Source: a virus. From it: 24,974 nucleotides of DNA. The notes beneath the pieces were generated by a model. It had not been told where the DNA came from, ran no database searches, and worked only from the letters and a program-made list of their open reading frames with translations. The translations under genes and the position numbers were made by a program. Shown one piece after another: positions 1-5,861 of this stretch; position 1 is the stretch's first letter, and every line of letters starts with the position of its first letter. The DNA lies in the IMG/VR virus record IMGVR_UViG_3300004461_001807, positions 1-24,974 of that record; one strand, 5' to 3'.

Positions 1-428
1 TAACCACCAATCTTACTAGGACCCATAATAGGTGATGCGGGTCCGCGAACGATGTCTACTCGATCAGAGGCTCCAATCGGGGTTGGATAGTTGCCTGGGT
101 TATCAAGGCGTCGAATGCCTCGAAAGTATGTCTCACCGGCAGTACCACGTACATCGAGTGAGCCTGCGACACCGAAGAACGATTGTGTGAAGGTTCCAGG
201 TGCTAGAACAACGAGTTCGTCGATATCCTGCATATTGAAACGGTCCATCATTTCTTCGGAGATTGTAGAAGCGCTTCGGGGTGTATCTAGAATAGACTTC
301 TCGAAGCCGAAGATGGATTCTACGCGTTCGCCGGGGAGGGAACCGAGATCTCCTTTGACGACGACTTCTTCCATCTCGGCGTGTGCCAATGAACTTAGTA
401 GCAATAGCGGGATTGCCTTTCTTAACAT
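1..428 (-). CDS. TonB-dependent outer-membrane receptor, N-terminal part (cut by window edge)
   Basis: 142 residues are visible and the frame is still open at base 1. Residues 1-17 form a Sec signal peptide (Lys-Arg, then a Leu-rich core, then Ala-His-Ala). Mature residues open with a TonB-box-like acidic/Val stretch (EMEEVVVKG). A plug domain follows, with DTPRSAS near 50, LAPGTF near 80, VRGT near 98 and the family signature VRGPASPIMG near 130. In this family the plug sits inside a 22-strand barrel that imports siderophores, cobalamin or similar ligands using TonB energy. The start is fixed by AAAGGAG seven bases upstream of ATG. A consensus promoter at 537-565 drives it with a leader of about 100 nt. 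Such receptors are rarely phage-encoded. Family assignment is firm; the substrate cannot be told from the plug. Confidence 0.88.
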   Translation of the reverse strand, partial: MLRKAIPLLLLSSLAHAEMEEVVVKGDLGSLPGERVESIFGFEKSILDTPRSASTISEEMMDRFNMQDIDELVVLAPGTFTQSFFGVAGSLDVRGTAGETYFRGIRRLDNPGNYPTPIGASDRVDIVRGPASPIMGPSKIGG

Positions 429-536
429 AGTAACTCCTTTAGTTTTCTTTGGTTTTTGGGTTTATGTGGGATTTATGTTGGTAATGCTTGAAATTTTATT
501 GTGATTTGGGAAAATTCATCTTTTCTCAAGAATGTT

Positions 537-565
537 ATTATAATTGAATTAATTAAAAATGTCAA
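537..565 (-). promoter_or_regulatory. Sigma70-type promoter for the TonB receptor gene
   Basis: On the minus strand TTGACA (565-560), a 17-base spacer and TATAAT (542-537) match consensus exactly. It is preceded by ACTTC, as in the other leftward promoters of the window. Predicted start is about 530. Confidence 0.85.
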
Positions 566-829
566 GAAGTATTTTTGGCCTTGGTCGATTGTGGTTGCTG
601 TATGGCTTGTTATAGCACCTTTTTTGCTTATTAAATTCTTAAAGTTGTACGTGAAGGGGGGCCTGCGCGCTACCATTATCACTGAGTCTTATAACCGCCC
701 CCGCCTACTATCATTCACAATGATGTTGCAAAAAGTTGGCACGGTCTATGCTTAAGAGATGCTAGAACTTTTTGTTATAAGCAGGGCGATGGTTATGCTA
801 TTACGGTATAAAAAAAGATGCGGATATCC
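566..829. other. Intergenic stretch without a convincing gene
   Basis: Together with the leader at 429-536 this forms a 466-base gap. A rightward frame at 501-755 contains a hydrophobic stretch but lacks a ribosome-binding site and overlaps the leftward promoter. A GGGGGC/GCCCCC inverted repeat pairs 657-662 with 697-702. No terminator with a T-tract was seen. Confidence 0.4.
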
Positions 830-858
830 TTTACGGATAGGCTGATATGCTGTAAAAT
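830..858 (+). promoter_or_regulatory. Probable promoter of the 895-3953 operon
   Basis: TTTACG (830-835), 17-base spacer, TAAAAT (853-858). A 19-base element at 792-810 (GTTATGCTATTACGGTATA) recurs with two mismatches upstream of the second promoter at 1360, which suggests a shared upstream or operator site. Confidence 0.55.
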
Positions 859-894
859 CCATTACATAAACAAGCAATAGAAGGATAGAAAAGC

Positions 895-1089
895 ATGACA
901 AAATACACACTCTGGAGTGAGGTGCAACGCGCTGATTTCTTGCCAAGCGATGGCAAAAGCTATCGCAAGATTGGGCAATATGTCGTTGCCTGTTCGTTCG
1001 ATGCTATCGATGCGGCCGCGGCCGCTGGCTATAATGTCAAGGCTGGTGATAAAATATCGCTGGCTAACGGCTTCGAGATTTCGCTATGA
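895..1089 (+). CDS. Hypothetical protein, 64 aa
   Basis: First gene of the rightward operon. ATG follows AGAAGGA at nine bases. It is a soluble protein with an Ala run at 41-45 and a C-terminal 'GDKISLANGFEISL' beta-like tail. No family recognised. Its stop overlaps the next start (ATGA), implying coupled translation. Confidence 0.65.
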   Translation: MTKYTLWSEVQRADFLPSDGKSYRKIGQYVVACSFDAIDAAAAAGYNVKAGDKISLANGFEISL

Positions 1090-1223
1090 ATCAGAATTAT
1101 GCGGATCAATGTGTTTATGATGCTGTGGCATTTTATGCTGCGGATGAAACGGCAACGGATGAAATGATTTCTGCCAAGGCCCAAGAGCTTTTTGAGATGG
1201 AGCGCCCAGAATATGATGCATGA
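1086..1223 (+). CDS. Hypothetical acidic protein, 45 aa
   Basis: Starts within the stop of the preceding gene (4-base overlap). Composition is acidic and Ala-rich (MNQNYADQ...FYAADETATDE), predicted helical. No signal peptide or membrane segment. No homologue recognised; support comes from the coupling and dense operon context. Confidence 0.5.
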   Translation: MNQNYADQCVYDAVAFYAADETATDEMISAKAQELFEMERPEYDA

Positions 1224-1323
1224 TCTTATCGTTCGCTTCATGCTCGCACTTTTTGGCACGATAATTGCCCTAGCAATTATTATGCCACTTGCAGGGTTAC
1301 TCCTGCTCAACCTTATACCTTAA
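1213..1323 (+). CDS. Small single-pass membrane protein, 36 aa
   Basis: Two adjacent ATGs at 1213 and 1216, with GGAG about 13 bases upstream of the first. Residues 9-34 form one hydrophobic helix (ALFGTIIALAIIMPLAGLLLL) after a short charged start. It overlaps the upstream gene by 11 bases. Tiny membrane proteins like this are frequent in phage accessory operons; function unknown. Confidence 0.5.
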   Translation: MMHDLIVRFMLALFGTIIALAIIMPLAGLLLLNLIP

Positions 1324-1359
1324 TCGCATATCGTTATGCTATCTCGGTATATAAAAGAC

Positions 1360-1388
1360 TGGACATTTACAGGATACCTCTGTAAAAT
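1360..1388 (+). promoter_or_regulatory. Promoter for the GcrA-like gene at 1432
   Basis: TGGACA (1360-1365), 17-base spacer, TAAAAT (1383-1388). TTTACA at 1366 and TGTAAA at 1381 form an inverted repeat across the spacer. The element GTTATGCTATCTCGGTATA at 1333-1351 repeats the one at 792-810. Confidence 0.55.
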
Positions 1389-1431
1389 CCTACCCATGCA
1401 ATCAAGCATTACTAATAAAGGAAATAAAAAT

Positions 1432-1737
1432 ATGTCAAACTACACACCTGTTATCCTCGCAGAAATGCAATCAAATGATTCGTTTGATTATGATTCTGCC
1501 TCTGCTTTCGCTTCGGCTCACGGCCTCAGCGTTCGCTCGGTTATATCCAAGGTTAAGCACCTCGGTATTTCCTACACGCCTAAAGCCAAGGTTGTTTCAA
1601 CTGCTGGCCCGCGTATCACCAAAGCTGATTTGGTTGATGCTATCGCCCGCGCTATGGCGCTCGATGTTGATTCGATTCGCGGCCTTGATAAAGCGGACGC
1701 TAAAGCGCTTCGTACTTTGCTGGAACACATCGCGTGA
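1432..1737 (+). CDS. GcrA-like helix-turn-helix protein, paralogue 1 (101 aa)
   Basis: ATG at 1432 follows AAAGGA. Residues about 20-50 hold a helix-turn-helix whose second helix reads GLSVRSVISKVKHLGI, like the NAVIGKVHRLGL helix of alphaproteobacterial GcrA regulators. A linker leads to a C-terminal module GPRITKADLVDAI and a closing GLDKADAKALRTLL motif. The same two-part design recurs at 4526, 7688 and 24601. GcrA acts with sigma70 at promoters; a similar role in phage transcription control is inferred. It lacks the long GcrA C-terminal region. Confidence 0.7.
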   Translation: MSNYTPVILAEMQSNDSFDYDSASAFASAHGLSVRSVISKVKHLGISYTPKAKVVSTAGPRITKADLVDAIARAMALDVDSIRGLDKADAKALRTLLEHIA

Positions 1738-1937
1738 AGGTTGCGGCCTTCAGCGGTTGGATTGGCGCGGCTTGTATGAGCTGCGCCCCATTCATCATAG
1801 ACACGCCAGCGGGTAAGGCGCTGGCAATTGTAGGGCTTGGACTCTTAACGGTACAGGCTATTTGCAACCGGACTATCAATCTGGTATGCTTAAACCTCAT
1901 TTCAATATTAGGATTTTCTTATGCACTTTATATTTGA
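1734..1937 (+). CDS. Small inner-membrane protein, 67 aa
   Basis: GTG start overlaps the stop of the HTH gene by four bases. Three hydrophobic segments (about 4-20, 28-42, 48-66), each short, with GWIGAACMSCAPF near the N-terminus. It resembles small membrane proteins I recall from marine phages (unverified). It overlaps the next gene by 17 bases. Function unknown. Confidence 0.6.
   Translation: MKVAAFSGWIGAACMSCAPFIIDTPAGKALAIVGLGLLTVQAICNRTINLVCLNLISILGFSYALYI
1862..1890 (+). promoter_or_regulatory. Weak internal promoter candidate before the HAD gene
   Basis: TTGCAA (1862-1867), 17-base spacer, TATGCT (1885-1890), lying inside the preceding coding region 31 bases before the HAD start. 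Match is partial, so this may be chance. Confidence 0.25.
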
Positions 1938-2385
1938 TTTAGATGAAACGGTTATCGATTCAAGCCACCGACAGGGTGAAACGCTTGACGAATGGATAGC
2001 CTTAAACACTCGGGAAAATATCCTCAAGGATACGCTTTTGCCTCTGGCCGACCAGATGAAAGCCGCTTATCACAACGGCGACGTTGTGACGGTTTGCACT
2101 AGCAGGGTATTATCTGCTCACGATTTCGAGAGCTTCCGATTACTCGGTTTGCGCTTCGATAACCTACTGGCCCGCACTTTGCTAGATGGCAATGAAGCCC
2201 CAGGATCTCTTAAATTGAGATTGTTGCAAGGCATGGCGAAACGTCAAAATATATCATGGACGCAATTCTGCCGAACGGCTATTATGTTCGATGATAATTC
2301 AGACGTTAAAGAAACCCTAAACAGAAATGGACTCAAATGCTTTTGTCCGGTAAACTACAATTCACGCAATAAAAAGGCCGCTTAA
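1921..2385 (+). CDS. HAD-superfamily phosphatase-like protein, 154 aa
   Basis: All four HAD motifs are visible: motif I FDLDET with nucleophile Asp6 and Asp8, motif II TSR (Thr60-Ser61), motif III Lys98 in SLKLR, and motif IV FDDNSD (Asp124/Asp125/Asp128). There is no large cap domain. Length and layout recall phage HAD proteins such as the 3'-phosphatase part of polynucleotide kinase or small nucleotidases; which one is not decidable here. AGGA lies upstream of ATG. It is followed directly by a nuclease gene, consistent with nucleic-acid end processing or nucleotide salvage. Confidence 0.78.
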   Translation: MHFIFDLDETVIDSSHRQGETLDEWIALNTRENILKDTLLPLADQMKAAYHNGDVVTVCTSRVLSAHDFESFRLLGLRFDNLLARTLLDGNEAPGSLKLRLLQGMAKRQNISWTQFCRTAIMFDDNSDVKETLNRNGLKCFCPVNYNSRNKKAA

Positions 2386-2387
2386 TT

Positions 2388-3038
2388 ATGAAACATTATT
2401 ATCTTATTGTTGACACGGAAACGACCCGCCGCAATACGGTTGCTGATTTTGGCGCTGTTTTGGTCACTCGCAAAGGCGAAATTGTCGAGCAATTCGGCGC
2501 GATGGTTTTGGGCGAATTCGGCAAGAAGCCGCTATTCTTTGACCCTTCCGCCTCTGATTCGGCTTTTTGGTCGGAGCAATCTGCAAAGCGCCGCGCTAAG
2601 GCTTACGATGCAATGCTAGAATCTGGCCAGCGCTCAATATCCTCACCGGCGCTAATCAATCTCTGGCTGGCTGGCATCAACGCCCGATATGCCCCCGTTT
2701 TGACGGCTTACAATATCGCTTTCGATTTTGGCAAATGCTCAAATACCGGCATCAACCTAGGGATTTTTTCCCAGCGTTTCTGCCTCATGAAAGCAGCAAA
2801 AAAGCACATTGGCACATTAGCGGCTTATCACGATTTTTGCCATGATAATCGCTTTTTGACTCCTGCATTGCGACAGCCTAGCATGACCGCCGACACGATG
2901 GCGAAATTCATTCTAGGATGGGAATTGCAAGACGAGCCGCACACTGCATTGGAAGATGCGCGCGATTATGAAAACCCGATTCTGCAACGACTGCTGCAAG
3001 ACTTAACCCGCGCGAAATTATTGGAGGCTGGCAAATGA
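2388..3038 (+). CDS. DnaQ/RNase T-like DEDDh 3'-5' exonuclease, 216 aa
   Basis: A complete DEDDh set can be read: Exo I DTET (Asp9, Glu11), Exo II NIAFDF (Asp113) and Exo III HTALEDA (His185, Asp190). These bind two metal ions for 3'-5' hydrolysis of DNA or RNA. No polymerase domain is fused, so it is a stand-alone exonuclease of the DnaQ/ExoX/RNase T group. An insertion around 55-95 (acidic/Ser-rich, QSAKRRAKAYDAM) is longer than in minimal members. It starts two bases after the HAD stop. Role could be proofreading, repair or degradation of host nucleic acid. Confidence 0.82.
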   Translation: MKHYYLIVDTETTRRNTVADFGAVLVTRKGEIVEQFGAMVLGEFGKKPLFFDPSASDSAFWSEQSAKRRAKAYDAMLESGQRSISSPALINLWLAGINARYAPVLTAYNIAFDFGKCSNTGINLGIFSQRFCLMKAAKKHIGTLAAYHDFCHDNRFLTPALRQPSMTADTMAKFILGWELQDEPHTALEDARDYENPILQRLLQDLTRAKLLEAGK

Positions 3039-3142
3039 AGACGAAAATTTTAGCGCTTGCGTTTAAAGCTTATATCCTTTATTCCATTACCGCCGATTTT
3101 CTGTTAATATGTGGCATTATCTACTTAATCATTGGAGCTTAA
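3035..3142 (+). CDS. Small single-pass membrane protein, 35 aa
   Basis: ATG overlaps the exonuclease stop (ATGA), with GGAGG 12 bases upstream. Residues 5-34 are hydrophobic (FLLICGIIYLIIG) after a Lys start. Unknown function; the coupling supports expression. Confidence 0.5.
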   Translation: MKTKILALAFKAYILYSITADFLLICGIIYLIIGA

Positions 3143-3147
3143 CAATA

Positions 3148-3762
3148 ATGAATCAGATTGAGACTTTACAAGCTGAGTTAAATGAGATTGTCGAAGGGCT
3201 AACGGGACCGGTTGCGGTCCTGTTAGAAGGGCGCGACACTGCCGGAAAATCTAGCACGATACGCGAGGCCACGCACTATCTGCCAATGAATCGGTTTTCT
3301 GTTCATTTGAGCAAAAAGCCTAGCAAGCGCACCATGAAAAATTGGCTTTCCTATTGGGCGCATAAAATGCCACGCGGGAATCAGATTGTTTTTTATGACC
3401 GCTCTTGGTATTCTCGCGCAATGGTTCAGCGCTTGAATGGCTGGTGCTCTGTCAAGCAATATGACAATTTTATCAAATCGCACAAAATCTGGGAACGTGA
3501 CCAGAATGTCACCATGATAAAAATGTGGCTTTCGATTACTGAAGATGAACAGCACCGGCGAATAGAAAAGCGCAAAAAATCGCCATTGACATACTGGAAA
3601 TTTTCGCCCAATGATGAACGTGCGCTTTCCTATTATGATGAGATGACCACGTTGAAAAATGCTTGCATCGATGACGAATGGATCCACGTTGATTACAATA
3701 ATAAAAAGACTGGTATTGAGAATTTTTTACGGGAATTAATTTTTGCATTAGGAGAAAAATAA
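3148..3762 (+). CDS. ppk2: PPK2-family polyphosphate:nucleotide phosphotransferase, 204 aa
   Basis: Walker A EGRDTAGKSSTI at 27-38 matches the PPK2 form EGRDAAGKGGTI. The lid/Walker B block FYDRSWYSRA at 82-91 matches the PPK2 RSWYNRA motif. WKFSPND at 150-156 corresponds to the conserved W-K-x-S-P-x-D. PPK2 enzymes move phosphate between polyphosphate and nucleotides, usually phosphorylating NMP or NDP. The protein is somewhat shorter than typical bacterial PPK2 (about 230-300 aa), ending soon after the lid region. The ATG at 3148 has GGAG upstream; an earlier in-frame ATG at 3109 lies inside the preceding gene. In a phage it could feed nucleotide triphosphate pools from host polyphosphate (inference). 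Confidence 0.83.
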   Translation: MNQIETLQAELNEIVEGLTGPVAVLLEGRDTAGKSSTIREATHYLPMNRFSVHLSKKPSKRTMKNWLSYWAHKMPRGNQIVFYDRSWYSRAMVQRLNGWCSVKQYDNFIKSHKIWERDQNVTMIKMWLSITEDEQHRRIEKRKKSPLTYWKFSPNDERALSYYDEMTTLKNACIDDEWIHVDYNNKKTGIENFLRELIFALGEK

Positions 3763-3953
3763 TGGAAACTAGAATTGACGTTAGCAGGCTTGCAACTGAC
3801 AGAGAAATGGAAATTGTGCGGGACAAGCTCAAGGGAGAGCACAAATACACGGAACACATAAAACCACGAAAAAATTATCTTGACACTATCGGCAAGATTT
3901 CTTTTATAATATCCTGCCTGTTTTGCCTTGCCGCTTATATCCAATACGGATGA
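3762..3953 (+). CDS. Small membrane-anchored protein, 63 aa
   Basis: TAATG overlap with the PPK2 stop; AGGAG upstream. Charged, helical N-terminus (residues 1-42) followed by a C-terminal hydrophobic segment at about 45-61 (ISFIISCLFCLAAY). A tail-anchored layout with unknown function. Last gene of the rightward unit. Confidence 0.6.
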   Translation: METRIDVSRLATDREMEIVRDKLKGEHKYTEHIKPRKNYLDTIGKISFIISCLFCLAAYIQYG

Positions 3954-3975
3954 GAATCATTCGCATTTGGCCCCA

Positions 3976-3991
3976 TGTTTCACGTGAAACA
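3976..3991. promoter_or_regulatory. parS: Perfect consensus parS (ParB-binding) site
   Basis: TGTTTCACGTGAAACA is a 16-base perfect palindrome identical to the chromosomal parS consensus bound by ParB (Spo0J) across bacteria. It lies 23 bases after the last operon stop and just before a terminator. No parA/parB gene is in the window, so host ParB, or a phage ParB elsewhere, would have to bind it. ParB loading and spreading at parS is established; the purpose here (segregation of a plasmid-like prophage or local repression) is inferred. Confidence 0.85.
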
Positions 3992-4001
3992 CTCTGCAAT
4001 A

Positions 4002-4038
4002 AAAAATCTGAGAAAAAGCTTGACTTTCTCAGATTTTT
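4002..4038. terminator. Strong bidirectional intrinsic terminator
   Basis: A perfect 14-bp stem pairs 4002-4015 with 4025-4038 around a 9-base loop. An A-run precedes it and a T-run follows, so it can stop the rightward operon and also leftward transcripts coming from 4277-4394. Confidence 0.85.
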
Positions 4039-4364
4039 GGCGCGGGGGCGCCAGTGCGAAAGTGACGTGCAAACCCTATGGGTCGCAGAAGCGATAGAAA
4101 ACGTGTGTGCGAGAATGAGTAGTCTCTCACAGGCTTGGGCTGATTTACATTGACTTTTTTGGCGCCGGCGCGCCAGTGCGAAAGTGAAGTAGAAAACCTA
4201 TGGGTCGTCAGCACGAAAAAATGTGTGTGTTTTCAACAGCTTAGTCTCATATAAGTTTTTTGGCGCCGGCGCGCCCATTATAGTGCGAAAGCGATGGCAT
4301 GTCAAGAGTTTTTTAGTGTTAACACGAAAATAAATAAAGTGGGTAGTCTCCCACAGCCGGCGCC
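4039..4364. repeat. GC-rich palindromic repeats at about 90-120 bp spacing
   Basis: The motif GGCGCCGGCGCGCC or a variant occurs at 4039-4052 (GGCGCGGGGGCGCC), 4161-4174, 4262-4275 and, shortened, 4356-4364. Each is followed by AGTGCGAAAG or a near copy (4053, 4175, 4281, 4370). The first two units also share CCTATGGGTCG (4076, 4197) and a GTGTGTG run; 'TAGTCTC(T/C)CACAG' marks other junctions. Copies 3 and 4 carry promoters between palindrome and repeat tail; copies 1 and 2 lack the TATAAT. No coding sequence is plausible here. Confidence 0.75.
4277..4305 (-). promoter_or_regulatory. Leftward promoter in repeat unit 3
   Basis: Minus strand TTGACA (4305-4300), 17-base spacer, TATAAT (4282-4277). 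The start site falls inside the GGCGCGCC palindrome. Nearly identical to the promoter at 4366-4394. Confidence 0.8.
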
Positions 4365-4365
4365 A

Positions 4366-4394
4366 ATTATAGTGCCAAAACGATGGCATGTCAA
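4366..4394 (-). promoter_or_regulatory. Leftward promoter in repeat unit 4
   Basis: Minus strand TTGACA (4394-4389), 17-base spacer, TATAAT (4371-4366). The spacer matches that of unit 3 in 14 of 17 positions. Transcripts would run into the repeat region and end at 4002-4038. Confidence 0.8.
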
Positions 4395-4451
4395 GACTTT
4401 TTTACCTCCTCCATGTGAAAAACTTTCTTTGGTCTTCCACCAAGAAAGTTG

Positions 4452-4480
4452 TTGACATACAACCCACCGGCCCGTATAAT
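4452..4480 (+). promoter_or_regulatory. Sigma70-type promoter for the GcrA-like gene at 4526
   Basis: TTGACA (4452-4457), 17-base spacer, TATAAT (4475-4480): perfect consensus. Divergent from the promoter at 4366-4394. Confidence 0.88.
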
Positions 4481-4525
4481 TACCCCATCAAGACAAGAAA
4501 ACAAACACAAAAAGGAAAAAATTAT

Positions 4526-4834
4526 ATGACAGCTTACACCGACAAAATGGTACTCGACATGACTTCCACCGGCTCTTTTACTTATGAGACCGCTACAGCT
4601 TTCGCCGACCTGCACGGCCTCTCCGTGCGCAGTGTGATTTCGAAAGTTAAAAACCTTGGCCTGCCTTATACGCCCAAGGAAGCTGTAAAGTCAACGTCCG
4701 GGCCTCGCATTACCAAGGCGGACATTGTGCGACTCATCGCAGACGCTTCAGGTGCAGACCCAGAAGCCCTGGCGGGGTTGGACAAAGCCGATGTCGGCTC
4801 ACTCCGAGCGCTGCTCGCAGCTCTCCCGAGCTAA
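4526..4834 (+). CDS. GcrA-like helix-turn-helix protein, paralogue 2 (102 aa)
   Basis: ATG at 4526 follows AAAGGAAAAA. About 55-60% identical by eye to the protein at 1432: GLSVRSVISKVKNLGLPYTPK in the HTH, SGPRITKADIVRLI in the middle, GLDKADVGSLRALL at the end. It is a monocistronic unit with its own perfect promoter and a terminator at 4851-4875, so it is probably expressed strongly and independently. It sits next to the parS/repeat locus, which may be its target region (inference). Confidence 0.72.
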   Translation: MTAYTDKMVLDMTSTGSFTYETATAFADLHGLSVRSVISKVKNLGLPYTPKEAVKSTSGPRITKADIVRLIADASGADPEALAGLDKADVGSLRALLAALPS

Positions 4835-4850
4835 TCCGAGTTTTAAGCCG

Positions 4851-4875
4851 AAAAGCCCCGCTTAGGGGCTTTTTT
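4851..4875 (+). terminator. Intrinsic terminator after paralogue 2
   Basis: AAAAGCCCC, five-base loop, GGGGCTTTTTT: a classical rho-independent terminator 17 bases after the stop. Confidence 0.9.
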
Positions 4876-4984
4876 ATGAGAAATTTTCGTTAATTAGGGG
4901 AAAATTTTACTTGATTTTTGCAGCTTGCGAGCCCGCCCCGGATAAAATTTGTGTAAATTTATTGTAGTCCGGGCAAAAAATAGT

Positions 4985-5013
4985 TTGACATGCTTAACTC
5001 TACCCCGTATAAT
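4985..5013 (+). promoter_or_regulatory. Sigma70-type promoter of the 5042-8370 operon
   Basis: TTGACA (4985-4990), 17-base spacer, TATAAT (5008-5013), 28 bases before the first ATG. Just upstream, CCGGA (4938) and TCCGG (4966) can pair as a long-looped hairpin. Confidence 0.88.
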
Positions 5014-5041
5014 ATGTCCATACAAAAAAGGAAAAGACCAA

Positions 5042-5275
5042 ATGATTATTCACATTATTTTAGACCCAGAGCAAATGGAAGTAGTATTTATGTCGCCTTC
5101 GAACGTAGCTTTCAACAAGCACATCGCTGGTTTAAGAGATGAAATGATTGCCGATGACATGATTGAAGAAGATGGTGATTATAGTGATGCTGATCTCCTA
5201 GAAATGTACGGTAACTGGTACTATGATTGTTACAATACTGACGAGACGGAAGGATGGCAGGAGGGTAATCGATAA
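5042..5275 (+). CDS. Hypothetical acidic protein, 77 aa
   Basis: First gene after the promoter; AAGGAAAAG precedes ATG 5042. It begins with a beta-like MIIHIILDPEQMEVVF and is strongly acidic from residue 33 (DEMIADDMIEEDGDY). No family recognised. Overlaps the next start by one base. Confidence 0.65.
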   Translation: MIIHIILDPEQMEVVFMSPSNVAFNKHIAGLRDEMIADDMIEEDGDYSDADLLEMYGNWYYDCYNTDETEGWQEGNR

Positions 5276-5508
5276 TGCACGATAGACAGTTTGATGAATT
5301 GTTAGAGAGTGTAAAAGAGATGGATGATATGATTATGGACGCTAATGAACTGAGGTATAGATTTACAAAGTTAGCAGATAGCTACAGTCATTTTTATGTA
5401 TTAAACGCGCTGTTAGCGATGATGACACAGGACCAATTAAAGGAGTATTATGACTATTTCAATCAGCTTCATCCAGGAGTTTACGATGAAGATGGGAATC
5501 ATATCTAA
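5275..5508 (+). CDS. Hypothetical helical acidic protein, 77 aa
   Basis: TAATG coupling to the previous gene and AGGAGGG upstream. Predominantly helical and acidic, with LLESVKEMDDMIMDANELRYRF. No known motif. Confidence 0.62.
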   Translation: MHDRQFDELLESVKEMDDMIMDANELRYRFTKLADSYSHFYVLNALLAMMTQDQLKEYYDYFNQLHPGVYDEDGNHI

Positions 5509-5557
5509 AGTATTATTATTAACGATTATGTGGGGAGGTATTCTATATGGACTATAA
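5486..5557 (+). CDS. Micropeptide with membrane helix, 23 aa
   Basis: AGGAG lies seven bases before ATG 5486, inside the end of the previous gene. Sequence MKMGIISKVLLLTIMWGGI is a single hydrophobic helix. Support is the ribosome site and the chain of overlaps on both sides. Confidence 0.42.
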   Translation: MKMGIISKVLLLTIMWGGILYGL

Positions 5558-5651
5558 ACAGGGATTACAAGTAATGTTTTGGAAAGGTGCAGTTACAGGG
5601 TACCTGTTCGGCATCTTTATGATACTGGCTATTCATAAGGGGTTCTCATGA
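5547..5651 (+). CDS. Small membrane protein, 34 aa
   Basis: GGGGAGG precedes ATG 5547. One hydrophobic helix near 14-29 (VTGYLFGIFMILAI). Stop overlaps the next start as ATGA. Confidence 0.5.
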   Translation: MDYKQGLQVMFWKGAVTGYLFGIFMILAIHKGFS

Positions 5652-5860
5652 GTTATTGGAACTATAGAGTAGTAAATAGAGAAGGTTACTACGGAGTACA
5701 CGAGTGCCATTACGATGAAGACGGACAAGTAGAATTCCTAACTGAATACGCCGTAACAGTGACAGGTGATGATGTTGAAGAACTAAAATGGGTACTCCAT
5801 CACATGGAAGCAAATTTAGCATTACCAGCTATTGATTATGAAACAATGAAGGAGATCTAG
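5648..5860 (+). CDS. Conserved-looking small protein, 70 aa
   Basis: AAGGGG precedes ATG. It begins SYWNYRVVNREGYYGVHECHYDEDG, a pattern I recall from many short phage and bacterial proteins of unknown role (WNYR...YG..E.YYDEDG). Acidic, probably an alpha/beta fold with a C-terminal helix ending LPAIDYETM. No catalytic motif. Confidence 0.68.
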   Translation: MSYWNYRVVNREGYYGVHECHYDEDGQVEFLTEYAVTVTGDDVEELKWVLHHMEANLALPAIDYETMKEI

Positions 5861-5861
5861 A

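Noticed and set aside
91-504. Rightward frame of 137 codons over the left edge
   Set aside because: It is the antisense of the TonB receptor plug, which has signal peptide, motifs, ribosome site and promoter.
740-756. TTGGCAC-N5-ATGCT resembling a sigma54 promoter
   Set aside because: The -12 GC element is imperfect, no sigma54 system is visible and nothing else in the window uses it.
3223-3687. Leftward 154-codon frame
   Set aside because: Antisense shadow of the PPK2 gene, whose motifs are unambiguous.
4039-4364. CRISPR array
   Set aside because: Repeats are only four, of uneven length and spacing, and the spacers share sequence with each other; no cas genes.
4029-4389. Leftward reading frames of about 61-63 codons in the repeat region
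   Set aside because: Their similarity arises only from the DNA repeats; no ribosome sites and the content is low-complexity around the palindromes.
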